A stretch of 64,000 nt of DNA from assembly GCF_024703995.1 (NCBI RefSeq), contig NZ_JAMXQV010000001.1, positions 124,001-188,000 on the forward strand, in the 5' to 3' direction. The stretch comes from Amycolatopsis iheyensis. Its GTDB lineage: Bacteria > Actinomycetota > Actinomycetes > Mycobacteriales > Pseudonocardiaceae. Shown here one piece after another: positions 29,296 to 37,464 of this stretch. Below the pieces are notes generated by a model, which saw nothing but the letters and a program-made list of their open reading frames with translations, ran no database searches and was not told where the DNA came from. A program made the translations under genes and the position numbers. Positions within the stretch are counted from its first letter, which is position 1, and each line of letters begins with the position of its first letter.

Positions 29296-30054
29296 ATGTG
29301 GAATCTGGGGGCGGGGGTCTGGTGGCGTGCTGCCTACGTCCGGGCGGTCCGGTCGGCGTTCGCGACGGTGCCGTTCTACCGCGAGCGCTGGGCACTCGAC
29401 GGCCGGGAGGACCCGGTCCTGGTGCCCGGGCGCACCGGGACGAACGGTGGTGCGGCGCCACTCGCGGAGGCCGTGCACAAGCTCGTCGACCTCGTGCCGC
29501 TGGCCGGTGGCGCACCGCGGACCGAACCCGCCCGCGGGCTCGGCCGGGTGCTGCGGACCGCGCGGGCAGCCGGGCCCGGCAGCCTGGTCGTCCTGCTCGG
29601 ACCGGACGGCCTGCGCCCGCCGGCCGACCTGCCGAAGGGGGTCCGGGGCTGCGTCGCGGACCCCGACGAGCCGAGCGCGGCCGTGCTGCGCGAGGTCGCC
29701 GCGGTGCTGGGCCGCGGTGACCGGGTGCTCGCGGTCGGCGACGACAAGGCCATCACCGCGTTCACCGAGGACCAGCGCGTCGAGGCCGTGCCGCACCACG
29801 AGCTCGACTCACTGGACGCGGGCCCGTACGGCGTCCTGCACGACCCGGCGCTCGGGTACCTCGGCGCGCTCGGCGGCTGCGGCCGCTGGCACCTCGACTG
29901 GCCGCACGTCTACGCGCGGCCGACCGCCGCCGGGCTCGCGTTCACGTTGCTGCGCCAGGATTCCCCGCGGTTCGTCGACGTCCTCCCGGCCGGTGGCGTG
30001 CGTGGCGAGATCGCGCCCTGCCCGCGGCACGGCACCCCGGTCGTCCTGACATGA
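29296..30054 (+). CDS. Truncated PaaK-like (adenylate-forming) protein, probably non-catalytic
   Basis: 252 residues from ATG at 29296. The first 45 residues (VRAVRSAFATVPFYRERWAL) match the start of phenylacetate-CoA-ligase-like proteins, and the tail (LRQDSPRFVDVLPAGGVRGEIAPCPRHGTPVV) resembles the C-terminal region of the same family. The AMP-binding core motifs (the SSGTTG phosphate loop) are absent and the protein is about half the usual 430 residues. It may be a degenerate or scaffold member. The next gene starts in its stop codon (ATGA at 30051), so it belongs to the GNAT operon. Confidence 0.55.
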   Translation: MWNLGAGVWWRAAYVRAVRSAFATVPFYRERWALDGREDPVLVPGRTGTNGGAAPLAEAVHKLVDLVPLAGGAPRTEPARGLGRVLRTARAAGPGSLVVLLGPDGLRPPADLPKGVRGCVADPDEPSAAVLREVAAVLGRGDRVLAVGDDKAITAFTEDQRVEAVPHHELDSLDAGPYGVLHDPALGYLGALGGCGRWHLDWPHVYARPTAAGLAFTLLRQDSPRFVDVLPAGGVRGEIAPCPRHGTPVVLT

Positions 30055-31085
30055 AGTTCGCCTTCCACGATCCCCGCACCGACCCGGCGCCTGAGGGCTG
30101 GGCGGAGTTCACCCGGACCGCGCGGCTGCACCCGGTGTGGGACTACGCGCTGATGGGCTTCGAGGCCTGGGGTGCGCGCAACCCGCAGCAGCTGGTCGTC
30201 GCGACCGACGGTGGCGAGATCGTCGCCGGGGCGTCCGTGCTGGTCTGCCGGCCCCGGCTCGCGCCGCGGTTCGCGCCCGCGCCGGGCCGCCGCTCGCTGC
30301 GGCCGTTCTGGGCCGAGGTGTACCAGCCGTGGCTCAGCGGTTTTCCCGGCATCGTGTTCGCCCCGGGCTTCGGTGACCGGGGCGCGCTGGTGCGGGAGTT
30401 CGAACGCGCGTTGCCGCGCCACTTCGGCGTCGGCCTGCTCGGCGTGCTCTACCGTGCGCTCGACGAGGAGCTCGCCGCGCACGTCGGTGGCCGCGCCCGG
30501 CTGGTCCGGTCGTCGGATCCGACGGCGGTGCTGGCGAACCGGTTCGCGTCCGAAGAGGACTGGCTCAAGACGTTGCCCGGCGCCCGGCGCGGCAGCCTGC
30601 GCCGGCGGCGCCGCCGGATCGCCGAGGACCCGGGCCTGGTGGTGCGCGGCGGCCCCGGCCGCGACGACGTCGACGGCGTCGAGGTCGCGACGCTGATCCG
30701 GGCCCACCGCGAGCGGTACGGGAAGCTGCCGCTGGACACGCGCACGGTTCCGTCGGCGGGGTTCCTGCACTGGTACCTCCGGCGGCCGGACGTGCACACG
30801 CTCACCTACCGCGACCCCGAAGGCCGGCTGCTCGCGGTGAACACGATGCTCGACCACCCGGACAGCCCTTGCCTGCAGCACTGGGCGGCGCTGCCGCTGG
30901 ACGAGCGCGGCCGGTCGTCCGGCCTGTACTTCGACTCCTACGTGCGCGCGGTGCGGTTCATGACCCAGCGCGGGGCGAAGGAGCTGTCCGCGGGACGCGG
31001 GATGGGCGAGCTGAAGCAGGAGCTGGGTTTCCTGCCGCGTTCGCTCTACGCGGCCGTGGCGCCGAGACCGGTGCTGGGCCGATGA
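30051..31085 (+). CDS. FemAB/CelD-like GNAT acyltransferase, paralogue 1
   Basis: 344 residues, first of three tandem paralogues. N-terminal FHDPRTDPAPEGWAEF and C-terminal HWYLRRPDVHTLTYRDPEGRLLAVNTMLDH fit the Acetyltransf_6/FemAB double-GNAT fold, which transfers acyl or aminoacyl groups and is common in exopolysaccharide and wall clusters. An arginine-rich stretch (residues about 178-193, LPGARRGSLRRRRRR) is typical of the hinge. It overlaps the preceding gene by four bases and the following 44-codon ORF by four bases. Confidence 0.8.
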   Translation: MKFAFHDPRTDPAPEGWAEFTRTARLHPVWDYALMGFEAWGARNPQQLVVATDGGEIVAGASVLVCRPRLAPRFAPAPGRRSLRPFWAEVYQPWLSGFPGIVFAPGFGDRGALVREFERALPRHFGVGLLGVLYRALDEELAAHVGGRARLVRSSDPTAVLANRFASEEDWLKTLPGARRGSLRRRRRRIAEDPGLVVRGGPGRDDVDGVEVATLIRAHRERYGKLPLDTRTVPSAGFLHWYLRRPDVHTLTYRDPEGRLLAVNTMLDHPDSPCLQHWAALPLDERGRSSGLYFDSYVRAVRFMTQRGAKELSAGRGMGELKQELGFLPRSLYAAVAPRPVLGR

Positions 31086-31216
31086 CCGGACCTACGTCGT
31101 CCACAGTGGACGCTGACACGCAGAGTGCGAGGGCGGTGGTGGGGTGCCGCGACTGGGGGTCGCGGCACGTCGCGCCGCCCTCAAGCGGCACGCGAACCCC
31201 CGGGCCCGGCCGATGA
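31082..31216 (+). CDS. Possible 44-residue ORF linking two GNAT genes
   Basis: An ATG at 31082 overlaps the previous stop (ATGA), and its own TGA at 31214-31216 overlaps the next start (ATGA at 31213). The peptide is Ser/Thr/Gly-rich with one cysteine, has no recognisable domain and includes the palindrome GTCCACAGTGGAC (31099-31111). It may encode a real small protein or only serve to couple translation across the gap. Confidence 0.35.
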   Translation: MTGPTSSTVDADTQSARAVVGCRDWGSRHVAPPSSGTRTPGPGR

Positions 31217-32256
31217 CCTGGACCGTCCGGGTGCTGGACCCGCGCACCGATCCCGAACCCGCCGGCTGGGCGGCCTTCCTCGAAACCCAGCAGGCCCCGC
31301 TGACCTGGGACTACGGCCTGCTCGGCATCGAGTCGAGGCCGTCCCGCAGCCCGTACCTGCTCACCCTGGTGAGCGATGGGGCCGAGCTCGTCGCCGCGGT
31401 GCTCGCCATGGTGTGCCGGCCCAGCCCATCGGCCGAGCCAGCGTCGGTCGGTGGGCTCGCCCGGTGGGGTCCGCGCTGGCTGGAGGTCCAGCACGCCTGG
31501 CTGTCGTGCTACCCCGCGTGGCTCTTCGCCGAAGCACTCGACGCGGACGCCCGCCGGGAGATCCTGCGCCGCTTCGAACAGGCGGCCTGCCGGCGCACCG
31601 GCCCGGGCTGCCTCGGCGTGGTCTACCGCGCCGTCACCCCGGACACCGCCGGGCTGGTCGCCGGGCGCGGCCGGCTCGTCCGCGAGGTTCTGCCCGCGCT
31701 CGTGCTGGAGAACACCTTCGCCGATCTCGACGGCTGGCTCGCGGCGCTGAGCCGGAACCGGCGCTCCAGCTTGCGCGGGCAGCTCCGCAAGATCGCCGCG
31801 GACCCCGACGTCGTCGTCCGCGCCGGGACCGCACGCGACGACCTCGACCCGGCCGAGCTGGCGGCGATGCTGCACGCCCACCGCGAAAGCAAGGGACCGG
31901 TGCGGCTCGACCGGCGCGGCCCGGTCACCGCGGAGTACCTCGGCGCGCTCGTCCGCCGCCCCGACGTCGTCACCACGACCTACCACGACGCGGCCGGGCG
32001 CCTGCTCGCCTTCACCGACCTGCTCGACCACCCGGTGACGCCGTTGCACCAGCACTGGGCCGCGCTGCCACCCGGTGGCGGCCGGCCGAAGCACCTGTAC
32101 TTCGACGTCGTCGTGCGCGGGGTGCGGCACATGATCGAGCGGCGGCGGAAGTTCCTGGCGCTGGGCCGCGGCGCCACCGAGCTCAAGGTGTCGCTGGGGT
32201 TCAGCCCGAGCCCGGTGTTCGGCGCCGTCGTCCCGAGGCCGGTGACGCGGTGGTGA
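31213..32256 (+). CDS. FemAB/CelD-like GNAT acyltransferase, paralogue 2
   Basis: 347 residues from ATG at 31213; an upstream start at 31144 is in frame, but the N-terminus MTWTVRVLDPRTDPEPAGW aligns with paralogues 1 and 3 at this start. It keeps the family plan: a first GNAT half, the basic hinge ALSRNRRSSLRGQLRKI, and the second half LVRRPDVVTTTYHDAAGRLLAF with HQHWAALPP and YFDVVVRGVRHM. The next gene begins by a GTGA overlap. Probably acylates or aminoacylates the product of the neighbouring operon; the donor is unknown. Confidence 0.8.
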   Translation: MTWTVRVLDPRTDPEPAGWAAFLETQQAPLTWDYGLLGIESRPSRSPYLLTLVSDGAELVAAVLAMVCRPSPSAEPASVGGLARWGPRWLEVQHAWLSCYPAWLFAEALDADARREILRRFEQAACRRTGPGCLGVVYRAVTPDTAGLVAGRGRLVREVLPALVLENTFADLDGWLAALSRNRRSSLRGQLRKIAADPDVVVRAGTARDDLDPAELAAMLHAHRESKGPVRLDRRGPVTAEYLGALVRRPDVVTTTYHDAAGRLLAFTDLLDHPVTPLHQHWAALPPGGGRPKHLYFDVVVRGVRHMIERRRKFLALGRGATELKVSLGFSPSPVFGAVVPRPVTRW

Positions 32257-33287
32257 CCGACGTCCTCGACCCGCGCCACGACCCGGAACCCGGGTACTGG
32301 ACGGCGTTGCGCGAGCAGGCCGGGCTCCGCGCCGACTGGAGCTGGGAAGTGCTGGCCACGCAGGCCTGGGCCGCGCGGACCCCGCAGCCGGTCACCGTGT
32401 TCCGCGAGGGCGGGCGGCCGTGCGGGGTGGTCAGCGCCGCCTGGGTCACCGGCCGCACCCGGCGGCACCGGTTCGCCGGGACCGGCCGGGGCTGGTTCGG
32501 CGGCCTCGACGTCCGCGGGCCCGGCGCGAGCTCGCAGCCCGGCTGGTGGTTCGCCGAGCCCGGCGCCGACGGCGGGGTGGCGCGCCTGCTCGAGACGTAC
32601 GTCCCGGCGATGCGGGCCGAGCTCGGGCCCGGGCTCCGCGGGCTGCTGGTCCGGCAGGTCGGCGAAACCGGGCGGGAAGCGGCCGGCGGCCGGTTCCGGC
32701 TGCTGCGCCGGACCGAGGACATCGCCGTGCTCGACGTCGCCGGGTTCGGCTCCCGCGACGACTGGATGAACTCCCTGGCGCGGAAGCGGAAGCAGAACTT
32801 GCGCAAGATCTTCCGCACCTTCGACGCCGACCCGTCGGTCGAGGTGCGGTGCGTGCCGGGGAAGGAGGCCGACCCGGTCGCCGTCGCGGAGGTGCTGCGG
32901 CTCAACGAACGCAAGCACCGGGACGTCCCGATCGTGCCGCTGCCGCACTTCACCGGCTACCTGACGGCACTGCTGCGCCAGCCCGACGTCGTGGTGATCT
33001 CCTACCACGACACGCGCACCGGCCGGCTGCTCGCCGTCGCGACGGTGCTCGACCACCCGGCGCGTCCGATCGCGCGGCACTGGGGCGCGCTGCCGCCCGA
33101 GGACGGCGGCCGGGCCGGCGCGTACTTCCACTTCTACGGCGAGGCGGTGCGCTGGGCGATCGCCAACGGCCGCGAGTCGGTGGTGTTCGGCAAGAAGATG
33201 CAGGAGATGAAGGCGACGCTCGGCGCGCGGCTGGTCCCCCAGTACGCGGCGGCCGTCCCGCTGCTAGCTTCGCGGCGTCCCACCTAG
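32253..33287 (+). CDS. FemAB/CelD-like GNAT acyltransferase, paralogue 3
   Basis: 344 residues from GTG at 32253. It aligns with the two upstream paralogues: LDPRHDPEPGYWTAL at the start, the hinge SLARKRKQNLRKIFRTF, the conserved LLRQPDVVVISYHDTRTGRLLAVATVLDH (residues about 240-268), HWGALPPEDGG and VFGKKMQEMKATLG. It is the most diverged of the three, with a Gly/Trp-rich insert near residues 80-110. Last acyltransferase of the operon; a tautomerase-type small gene follows. Confidence 0.8.
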   Translation: MTDVLDPRHDPEPGYWTALREQAGLRADWSWEVLATQAWAARTPQPVTVFREGGRPCGVVSAAWVTGRTRRHRFAGTGRGWFGGLDVRGPGASSQPGWWFAEPGADGGVARLLETYVPAMRAELGPGLRGLLVRQVGETGREAAGGRFRLLRRTEDIAVLDVAGFGSRDDWMNSLARKRKQNLRKIFRTFDADPSVEVRCVPGKEADPVAVAEVLRLNERKHRDVPIVPLPHFTGYLTALLRQPDVVVISYHDTRTGRLLAVATVLDHPARPIARHWGALPPEDGGRAGAYFHFYGEAVRWAIANGRESVVFGKKMQEMKATLGARLVPQYAAAVPLLASRRPT

Positions 33288-33302
33288 CAGCAGGAGCCCG
33301 CC

Positions 33303-33488
33303 ATGCCGATGATCAGCGTTGCCATGTTCCCGGGGCGCACGCCCGCCCAGAAGAGCGCACTGGTCCGCGAGCTGACCGACGCGTTCATCCGCACCTGCGG
33401 CGGCAAGCCCGAAGGCGTCCAGGTGACCCTGGTGGAGGTCGGCGCGGACCACTGGGCCACCGGCGGCGTCCTCCACTCCGACCGCTGA
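33303..33488 (+). CDS. 4-oxalocrotonate tautomerase-like small protein
   Basis: 61 residues, the typical length. After removal of Met the N-terminus is Pro, the catalytic base of this superfamily (sequence MPMISVAMFPGRTPAQKSAL). The middle VRELTDAFIRTCGGKPEGVQVTLVEV matches the helix-strand of 4-OT subunits. It would form a hexamer and catalyse keto-enol tautomerisation or a promiscuous relative. The start is 15 bases after the GNAT stop, with AGCAGGAG upstream. Its link to the acyltransferases is unclear. Confidence 0.88.
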   Translation: MPMISVAMFPGRTPAQKSALVRELTDAFIRTCGGKPEGVQVTLVEVGADHWATGGVLHSDR

Positions 33489-33493
33489 AGCGG

Positions 33494-33543
33494 CACTTTC
33501 ATAGGGAAAGTTCCGCGCGAGCGCAACTTTCCCTATGAAAGTG
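33494..33543. terminator. Long bidirectional hairpin of the GCGGCACTTTC family (copy 2)
   Basis: Perfect 19-bp arms (33494-33512 and 33525-33543) around a 12-base GC loop, between the convergent tautomerase and S9 peptidase genes. The left arm also forms the short GCGGCACTTTC/GAAAGT hairpin. Confidence 0.85.
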
Positions 33544-33554
33544 ACGGCTTGGGG

Positions 33555-35405
33555 TCAGCGGAGGCCGAGGGCGCGCTGGGCGAAGTTGACCTCGATCGAC
33601 GTCTGCTTGATCGTCTCCGCGATCACCAGCGAGCCGTGGCCGGCGTCGTAGCGGTAGAACTCGTGGTGCAGGTCGCGGCCGGCCAGCCGGTCGAGGTAGT
33701 TCTCGATCTGCCGGATCGGGCAGCGCGGGTCGTTGTCGCCGGCCAGCACGAGCACCGGCGCCGCGACGGCGTCGACGTACGTGAGCGGCGAGCACTCCCG
33801 GTACACCGCCGGCACGTCCTCCGGCGAGCCGCCGAAGAGGGCGCGGTCGAACGAGCGCAGCTGCTCCATCTCGTCCTCGTACGCGGCGACGTAGTCCGCC
33901 ACCGGCACCCCGGCGACACCCGCCGCCCACCGCGTCGGCTGCGTGCCGAGCGCGAGCAGGGACAGGTAGCCGCCCCACGAAGCGCCGTTGACAACGCACT
34001 TCTTCGGGTCGCTGAGTCCACTTTGGACGGCCCAGTCGTGGACCGCGGCGACGTCTTCGAGCTCGGTCAGGCCCGGGCGGCCCTCGATGGCGTCGCGCCA
34101 GGCCGAGCCGTAGCCGGTCGAACCGCGGTAGTTGACCTCGACGACGGCGAAGCCCGCGTCGAGCCACGTCGCGCGGTAGGCGGAGAAGCGGTCCTCGTCC
34201 GCCGCGTGCGGGCCGCCGTGCAGGGAGAACACCGTCGGCAGCGGACCTTCCGGCGCCCCGGACGGCCGCGAGACCAGCGCGTGGATCCGGCCGCCGACGC
34301 CGTCGACGAACGCGTCGGTCATCGGCTCCGAACCCGGCGCGCGCTCACCCGGCGGCTCGAGCAGCACGGCGTCGGTGCCCTCGACGGTCCGCGCCCGGAC
34401 CGCGGCCGGCTCGGCGGCGCTGGACCACGAGTACTCGACCGTCCCGTCCGGCCGGACCCCGGCGCCGCCGATGCGGCCGGCCGGCGTGTCCACAGAGGAC
34501 AATTCGGACGTGTCGAGGTCGTAGCGGTACAGCGAGCTGCGGCCTTCGTGGAAGTGGACGACGAGCAGCGCCCGCGCGTCCGGGTACCAGCCGGCGGCGA
34601 CCTCGCCGGGCAGGTCGAGCTCGAGCTCGGTCTCGGTGTCCGCCCGGACGTCCCAGACGAGCAGCTCCTCGCGGCCGCGGCGCTCGTGCAGCACCAGCAG
34701 CCGCTGGTCGCCGGGCAGCGGCGAAAACTCGAGGGCGGTCAGGCCCTTGCCCTCGCCGTCCCACTTCTCGGCGACCGTGGTGAACCCGTCGGCCGCGACC
34801 ACCCGCAGCGCCGAGTGGCGCGAGTCACCGTGTTCGGAGTGCGAGATCGCGAGCAGGCTCTCGTCGCGCGACATCGACGCGATGCCGGCGTCGTCGGCGT
34901 GGCTGTAGAAGCGGTGCGTCTCGCCGCCGATCCGGGCGAACAGCTCGCTGCCGTCGTCGGTCGAGACGCCGACCGCGACGAGCTTCGCGCCGATCTCCAG
35001 CCCGGCCGGGTAGCCGTCGTGGACGTCGGGCACCGCCTTCTCGGGCTCGCTGCCCTCGGTCGCGGCGAACGGCTCGCGCACCCACGAGCCGAACTCGTCG
35101 CCGTCGGTGTCGTCGAACCACCAGATCCACTCGCCGTCCGGGGACGTCGTGGCGTGCATGGTGCCGTTCGGCCGGTCGGTGACGCGGCGGTGCTCGCCCG
35201 TCGCGCGGTTCCAGGCGTAGACCTCCCAGACACCGCTGGCGTTGGAGACGTAGAGGTTGGCGTCGGGCGCGTCGCGAGCCCAGTCGGGCGTGGAGATGCG
35301 CGGCGCGTGGAAGCGGGCGCGCCAGCGGGCTTCGGCTTCGGCGTCTTCGAACAGCCGGTCCGGGACCACCGCGGGCGGATATTGGTTGGCTGACTGCGTG
35401 CTCAC
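33555..35405 (-). CDS. S9-family prolyl-oligopeptidase-like peptidase
   Basis: 616 residues from GTG at 35403-35405 with GAGGGG upstream; the frame is open much further but without family sequence. The N-terminal two thirds are beta-propeller repeats (for example NLYVSNASGVWEVYAWNRATGE and DTSELSSVDTPAGRIGG). The C-terminal alpha/beta-hydrolase domain has the nucleophile elbow NGASWGGYLSLLALG, aspartate in LAGDNDPRCPI and histidine in YDAGHGSL. It resembles acylaminoacyl-peptidase/S9C enzymes that cut short peptides in the cytosol. No signal peptide is seen. Confidence 0.92.
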   Translation of the reverse strand: MSTQSANQYPPAVVPDRLFEDAEAEARWRARFHAPRISTPDWARDAPDANLYVSNASGVWEVYAWNRATGEHRRVTDRPNGTMHATTSPDGEWIWWFDDTDGDEFGSWVREPFAATEGSEPEKAVPDVHDGYPAGLEIGAKLVAVGVSTDDGSELFARIGGETHRFYSHADDAGIASMSRDESLLAISHSEHGDSRHSALRVVAADGFTTVAEKWDGEGKGLTALEFSPLPGDQRLLVLHERRGREELLVWDVRADTETELELDLPGEVAAGWYPDARALLVVHFHEGRSSLYRYDLDTSELSSVDTPAGRIGGAGVRPDGTVEYSWSSAAEPAAVRARTVEGTDAVLLEPPGERAPGSEPMTDAFVDGVGGRIHALVSRPSGAPEGPLPTVFSLHGGPHAADEDRFSAYRATWLDAGFAVVEVNYRGSTGYGSAWRDAIEGRPGLTELEDVAAVHDWAVQSGLSDPKKCVVNGASWGGYLSLLALGTQPTRWAAGVAGVPVADYVAAYEDEMEQLRSFDRALFGGSPEDVPAVYRECSPLTYVDAVAAPVLVLAGDNDPRCPIRQIENYLDRLAGRDLHHEFYRYDAGHGSLVIAETIKQTSIEVNFAQRALGLR

Positions 35406-35444
35406 CCCTCGATCCTGCCACCTTCTGGCCGTACTGTGTGCGGG

Positions 35445-36209
35445 GTGCTGGAGGGTTACGCGCCGGGCTACGGTGCAGACGCGGTTTCGATGATGTCCGC
35501 GCGCACGGCGGCGGAGCGCGCGACGTTCGCCCAGCCGCTGTTCACCCCGGGTATGTGGGTGGTCGACCTCGGCTGCGGTCCCGGCTCGATCACCCTCGGC
35601 CTGGCCGCCGGATCGCGCGTCACCGGGGTCGATCTCGACGCGGGCCAGGTGGCGCTCGCCCGGGCGGCCGCGCGCCGCGCCGGAAGGTCCACAGTGGACT
35701 TCGTGACGGCGTCGGCCTACGCACTGCCGTTCGCTTCCGGCTGCGTGGACGTCGCGTTCTCCCACGCCTTGTTCGAGCACCTCGCCCGGCCGCTGGACGC
35801 ACTGGCCGAGCTGCGCCGGGTGCTGAAGCCCGGCGGCAGGCTGGCGTTGTCCACTTCGGACTGGAGCAAGGCCCGTGTGCGCCCGAAGACGGCGAACGTC
35901 GACGCGGCGTTGCGCGGCCACTACCTGCTGCGCCGCCAGGCGGGCGGCAACCCGTTCGCGGGCCGGGTGATCGCCGACCAGTGCGCGGCGGCGGGGTTCA
36001 CGGAAGTCGTGTCGAGAGCGCGCTACCGCGAGGACATGAGCTACCGCGACCTGGCGAAGTACGTGGAGACGCGGTTGGAGGCGGCGCTCAAGGAGGAGGG
36101 GCGCGATCGCGACCAGCTGGCGAGCGCGGCCCGCTCGGCGTGGATGTGGACCCGCGGCGGTGACGGGGACTTCAGCCAGTGCTGGGTCGAAGTGACCGCG
36201 ACCCGCTGA
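35445..36209 (+). CDS. Class I SAM-dependent methyltransferase
   Basis: 254 residues from GTG at 35445 (a start nine bases earlier is possible). Motif I WVVDLGCGPGSITLGLA and motif II TGVDLDAGQVALARAAARRAG bind SAM; SHALFEHLARPLDALAELRRVLKPGGRLALSTSDW is the typical post-II/III region of UbiE/Methyltransf_11 enzymes. The methyl acceptor is unknown. It is divergent from the S9 peptidase gene and ends at a terminator shared with the facing tRNA. Confidence 0.92.
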   Translation: MLEGYAPGYGADAVSMMSARTAAERATFAQPLFTPGMWVVDLGCGPGSITLGLAAGSRVTGVDLDAGQVALARAAARRAGRSTVDFVTASAYALPFASGCVDVAFSHALFEHLARPLDALAELRRVLKPGGRLALSTSDWSKARVRPKTANVDAALRGHYLLRRQAGGNPFAGRVIADQCAAAGFTEVVSRARYREDMSYRDLAKYVETRLEAALKEEGRDRDQLASAARSAWMWTRGGDGDFSQCWVEVTATR

Positions 36210-36226
36210 ACCGCCGCTGAAACCAG

Positions 36227-36256
36227 AAGAGCCGGTGTCCGAAGACACCGGCTCTT
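36227..36256. terminator. Terminator between methyltransferase and tRNA-Pro
   Basis: 13-bp perfect arms (36227-36239 and 36244-36256) with a 4-base loop, followed by TACTC. It can end both the plus-strand methyltransferase transcript and the minus-strand tRNA. Confidence 0.85.
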
Positions 36257-36261
36257 ACTCG

Positions 36262-36335
36262 TCGGGGTGGCGGGATTCGAACCCACGACCTCCTCGACCC
36301 GAACGAGGCACGCTACCAAGCTGCGCCACACCCCG
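36262..36335 (-). tRNA. tRNA-Pro (CGG)
   Basis: A 74-base cloverleaf on the minus strand. The acceptor arms CGGGGTG and CACCCCG pair perfectly, the anticodon stem is CCTCG/CGAGG with loop TTCGGGT giving anticodon CGG (reads CCG), and the T-loop GGTTCGAATCC is standard. The discriminator base is A, as in proline tRNAs. CCA is not encoded. Confidence 0.95.
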
Positions 36336-36364
36336 AGGTACTGCTTAACGGGTCGTGGAGAAGT

Positions 36365-37345
36365 CTAGCGGACCGTGTCGCGGGCTTTCCGGCGGGCTGC
36401 CTTACGCGGTTCGGCCGACCCCGATCCGCGCGGGACCAGCGTCAACAGGCTCGCCTCGGGTGGGCAGGCGAACCGGGCCGGCGCCCAGGGTGAGGTGCCC
36501 AAGCCGGCCGAGACGTGCAGCCACATGTGCGCGCCCCACCGCGAAGCACCGCGCGCGCGACTGCGATCCAGGTCACAGTTGGTGACGAGCGCGCCGTAGC
36601 CCGGGAGCCGCAGCTGGCCGCCGTGCGTGTGGCCCGCCAGCACGAGGTCGTAACCGTCCGTGGCGAACGTGTCGAGGACCCGGGGCTCCGGCGAGTGCGT
36701 CACGCCGATGCGGACCGCCGCGCCGCTGTCGGCCGGGCCCGCGATGTCGGTGTAGCGGTCACGGCGCAGGTGCGGGTCGTCGACCCCCGCCGCGAACACC
36801 GCCTGGCCGCCGACGTCGATCGTGCGGCGGACGTGCGTCAGGTCCGTCCAGCCGTGCTCGACGAACGCGGCGCGCAGGTCGCGCCACGGCAGCTGGACGC
36901 CGTGGATGCGCTTCTTCTTGCCCTTCGGCATCAGGTACCGGGCCGGGTTCTTGGGTTTCGGCGCGTAGTAGTCGTTGCTGCCGAAGACGAACACTCCGGG
37001 CCGGTCGAGCAGCGGGCCCAGCGCGCGCAGCACGGACGGGACGGCGGTGCGGTGCGACAGGTTGTCGCCGGTGTTGACGACGAGGTCCGGGTTCAGCTCG
37101 TCGAGCGCGGCGACCCAGCGCTGCTTGCTGCGGTGGCCCGGCAGCATGTGCAGGTCCGAGACGTGCAGGACGGTGAACGGCCGGGACCCGGGCGCCAGCA
37201 CCGGGAGCTCGGCGGTGCGCAGGGTCCAGTGCCGCCGTTCGATGCCGACGGCGTAACCGAGGGTCGCGGCGCCGAGGGCCAGCGTCCCCGCGGCGAGGCG
37301 CTTCGCTGTCGCCCCCGACGTGCTTGTGTTACTGAGCGTGCTCAC
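36365..37345 (-). CDS. Membrane-anchored metallophosphoesterase (Rv3683-like)
   Basis: 326 residues. An N-terminal hydrophobic segment (about residues 16-33, RLAAGTLALGAATLGYAVG) may anchor it. The calcineurin-like motifs are complete: VSDLHMLPG, VNTGDN, FVFGSNDYY, VTHSPEP and LAGHTHGGQL for a two-metal centre. It probably hydrolyses a phosphoester at the cell surface, possibly a lipid-linked substrate as proposed for YkuE-like relatives. It matches the gene next to ponA2 in mycobacteria, but here a kinase and an IS element separate them. Confidence 0.93.
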   Translation of the reverse strand: MSTLSNTSTSGATAKRLAAGTLALGAATLGYAVGIERRHWTLRTAELPVLAPGSRPFTVLHVSDLHMLPGHRSKQRWVAALDELNPDLVVNTGDNLSHRTAVPSVLRALGPLLDRPGVFVFGSNDYYAPKPKNPARYLMPKGKKKRIHGVQLPWRDLRAAFVEHGWTDLTHVRRTIDVGGQAVFAAGVDDPHLRRDRYTDIAGPADSGAAVRIGVTHSPEPRVLDTFATDGYDLVLAGHTHGGQLRLPGYGALVTNCDLDRSRARGASRWGAHMWLHVSAGLGTSPWAPARFACPPEASLLTLVPRGSGSAEPRKAARRKARDTVR

Positions 37346-37464
37346 GGGGTCCAGGATACGTGCTCAACAGTTGGATGACTTCGCCGCCGTTACGGGGAAC
37401 CTGCCGCTTAGCATTTGCGTCGGCCCGATAGACGGGACTTGAGCCGGGGGGCTTGGGGAGAACG

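Noticed and set aside
35406..36248. N-terminal extension of the S9 peptidase frame
   Set aside because: It runs antisense through the methyltransferase gene; the peptidase start at 35403-35405 has its own ribosome site.
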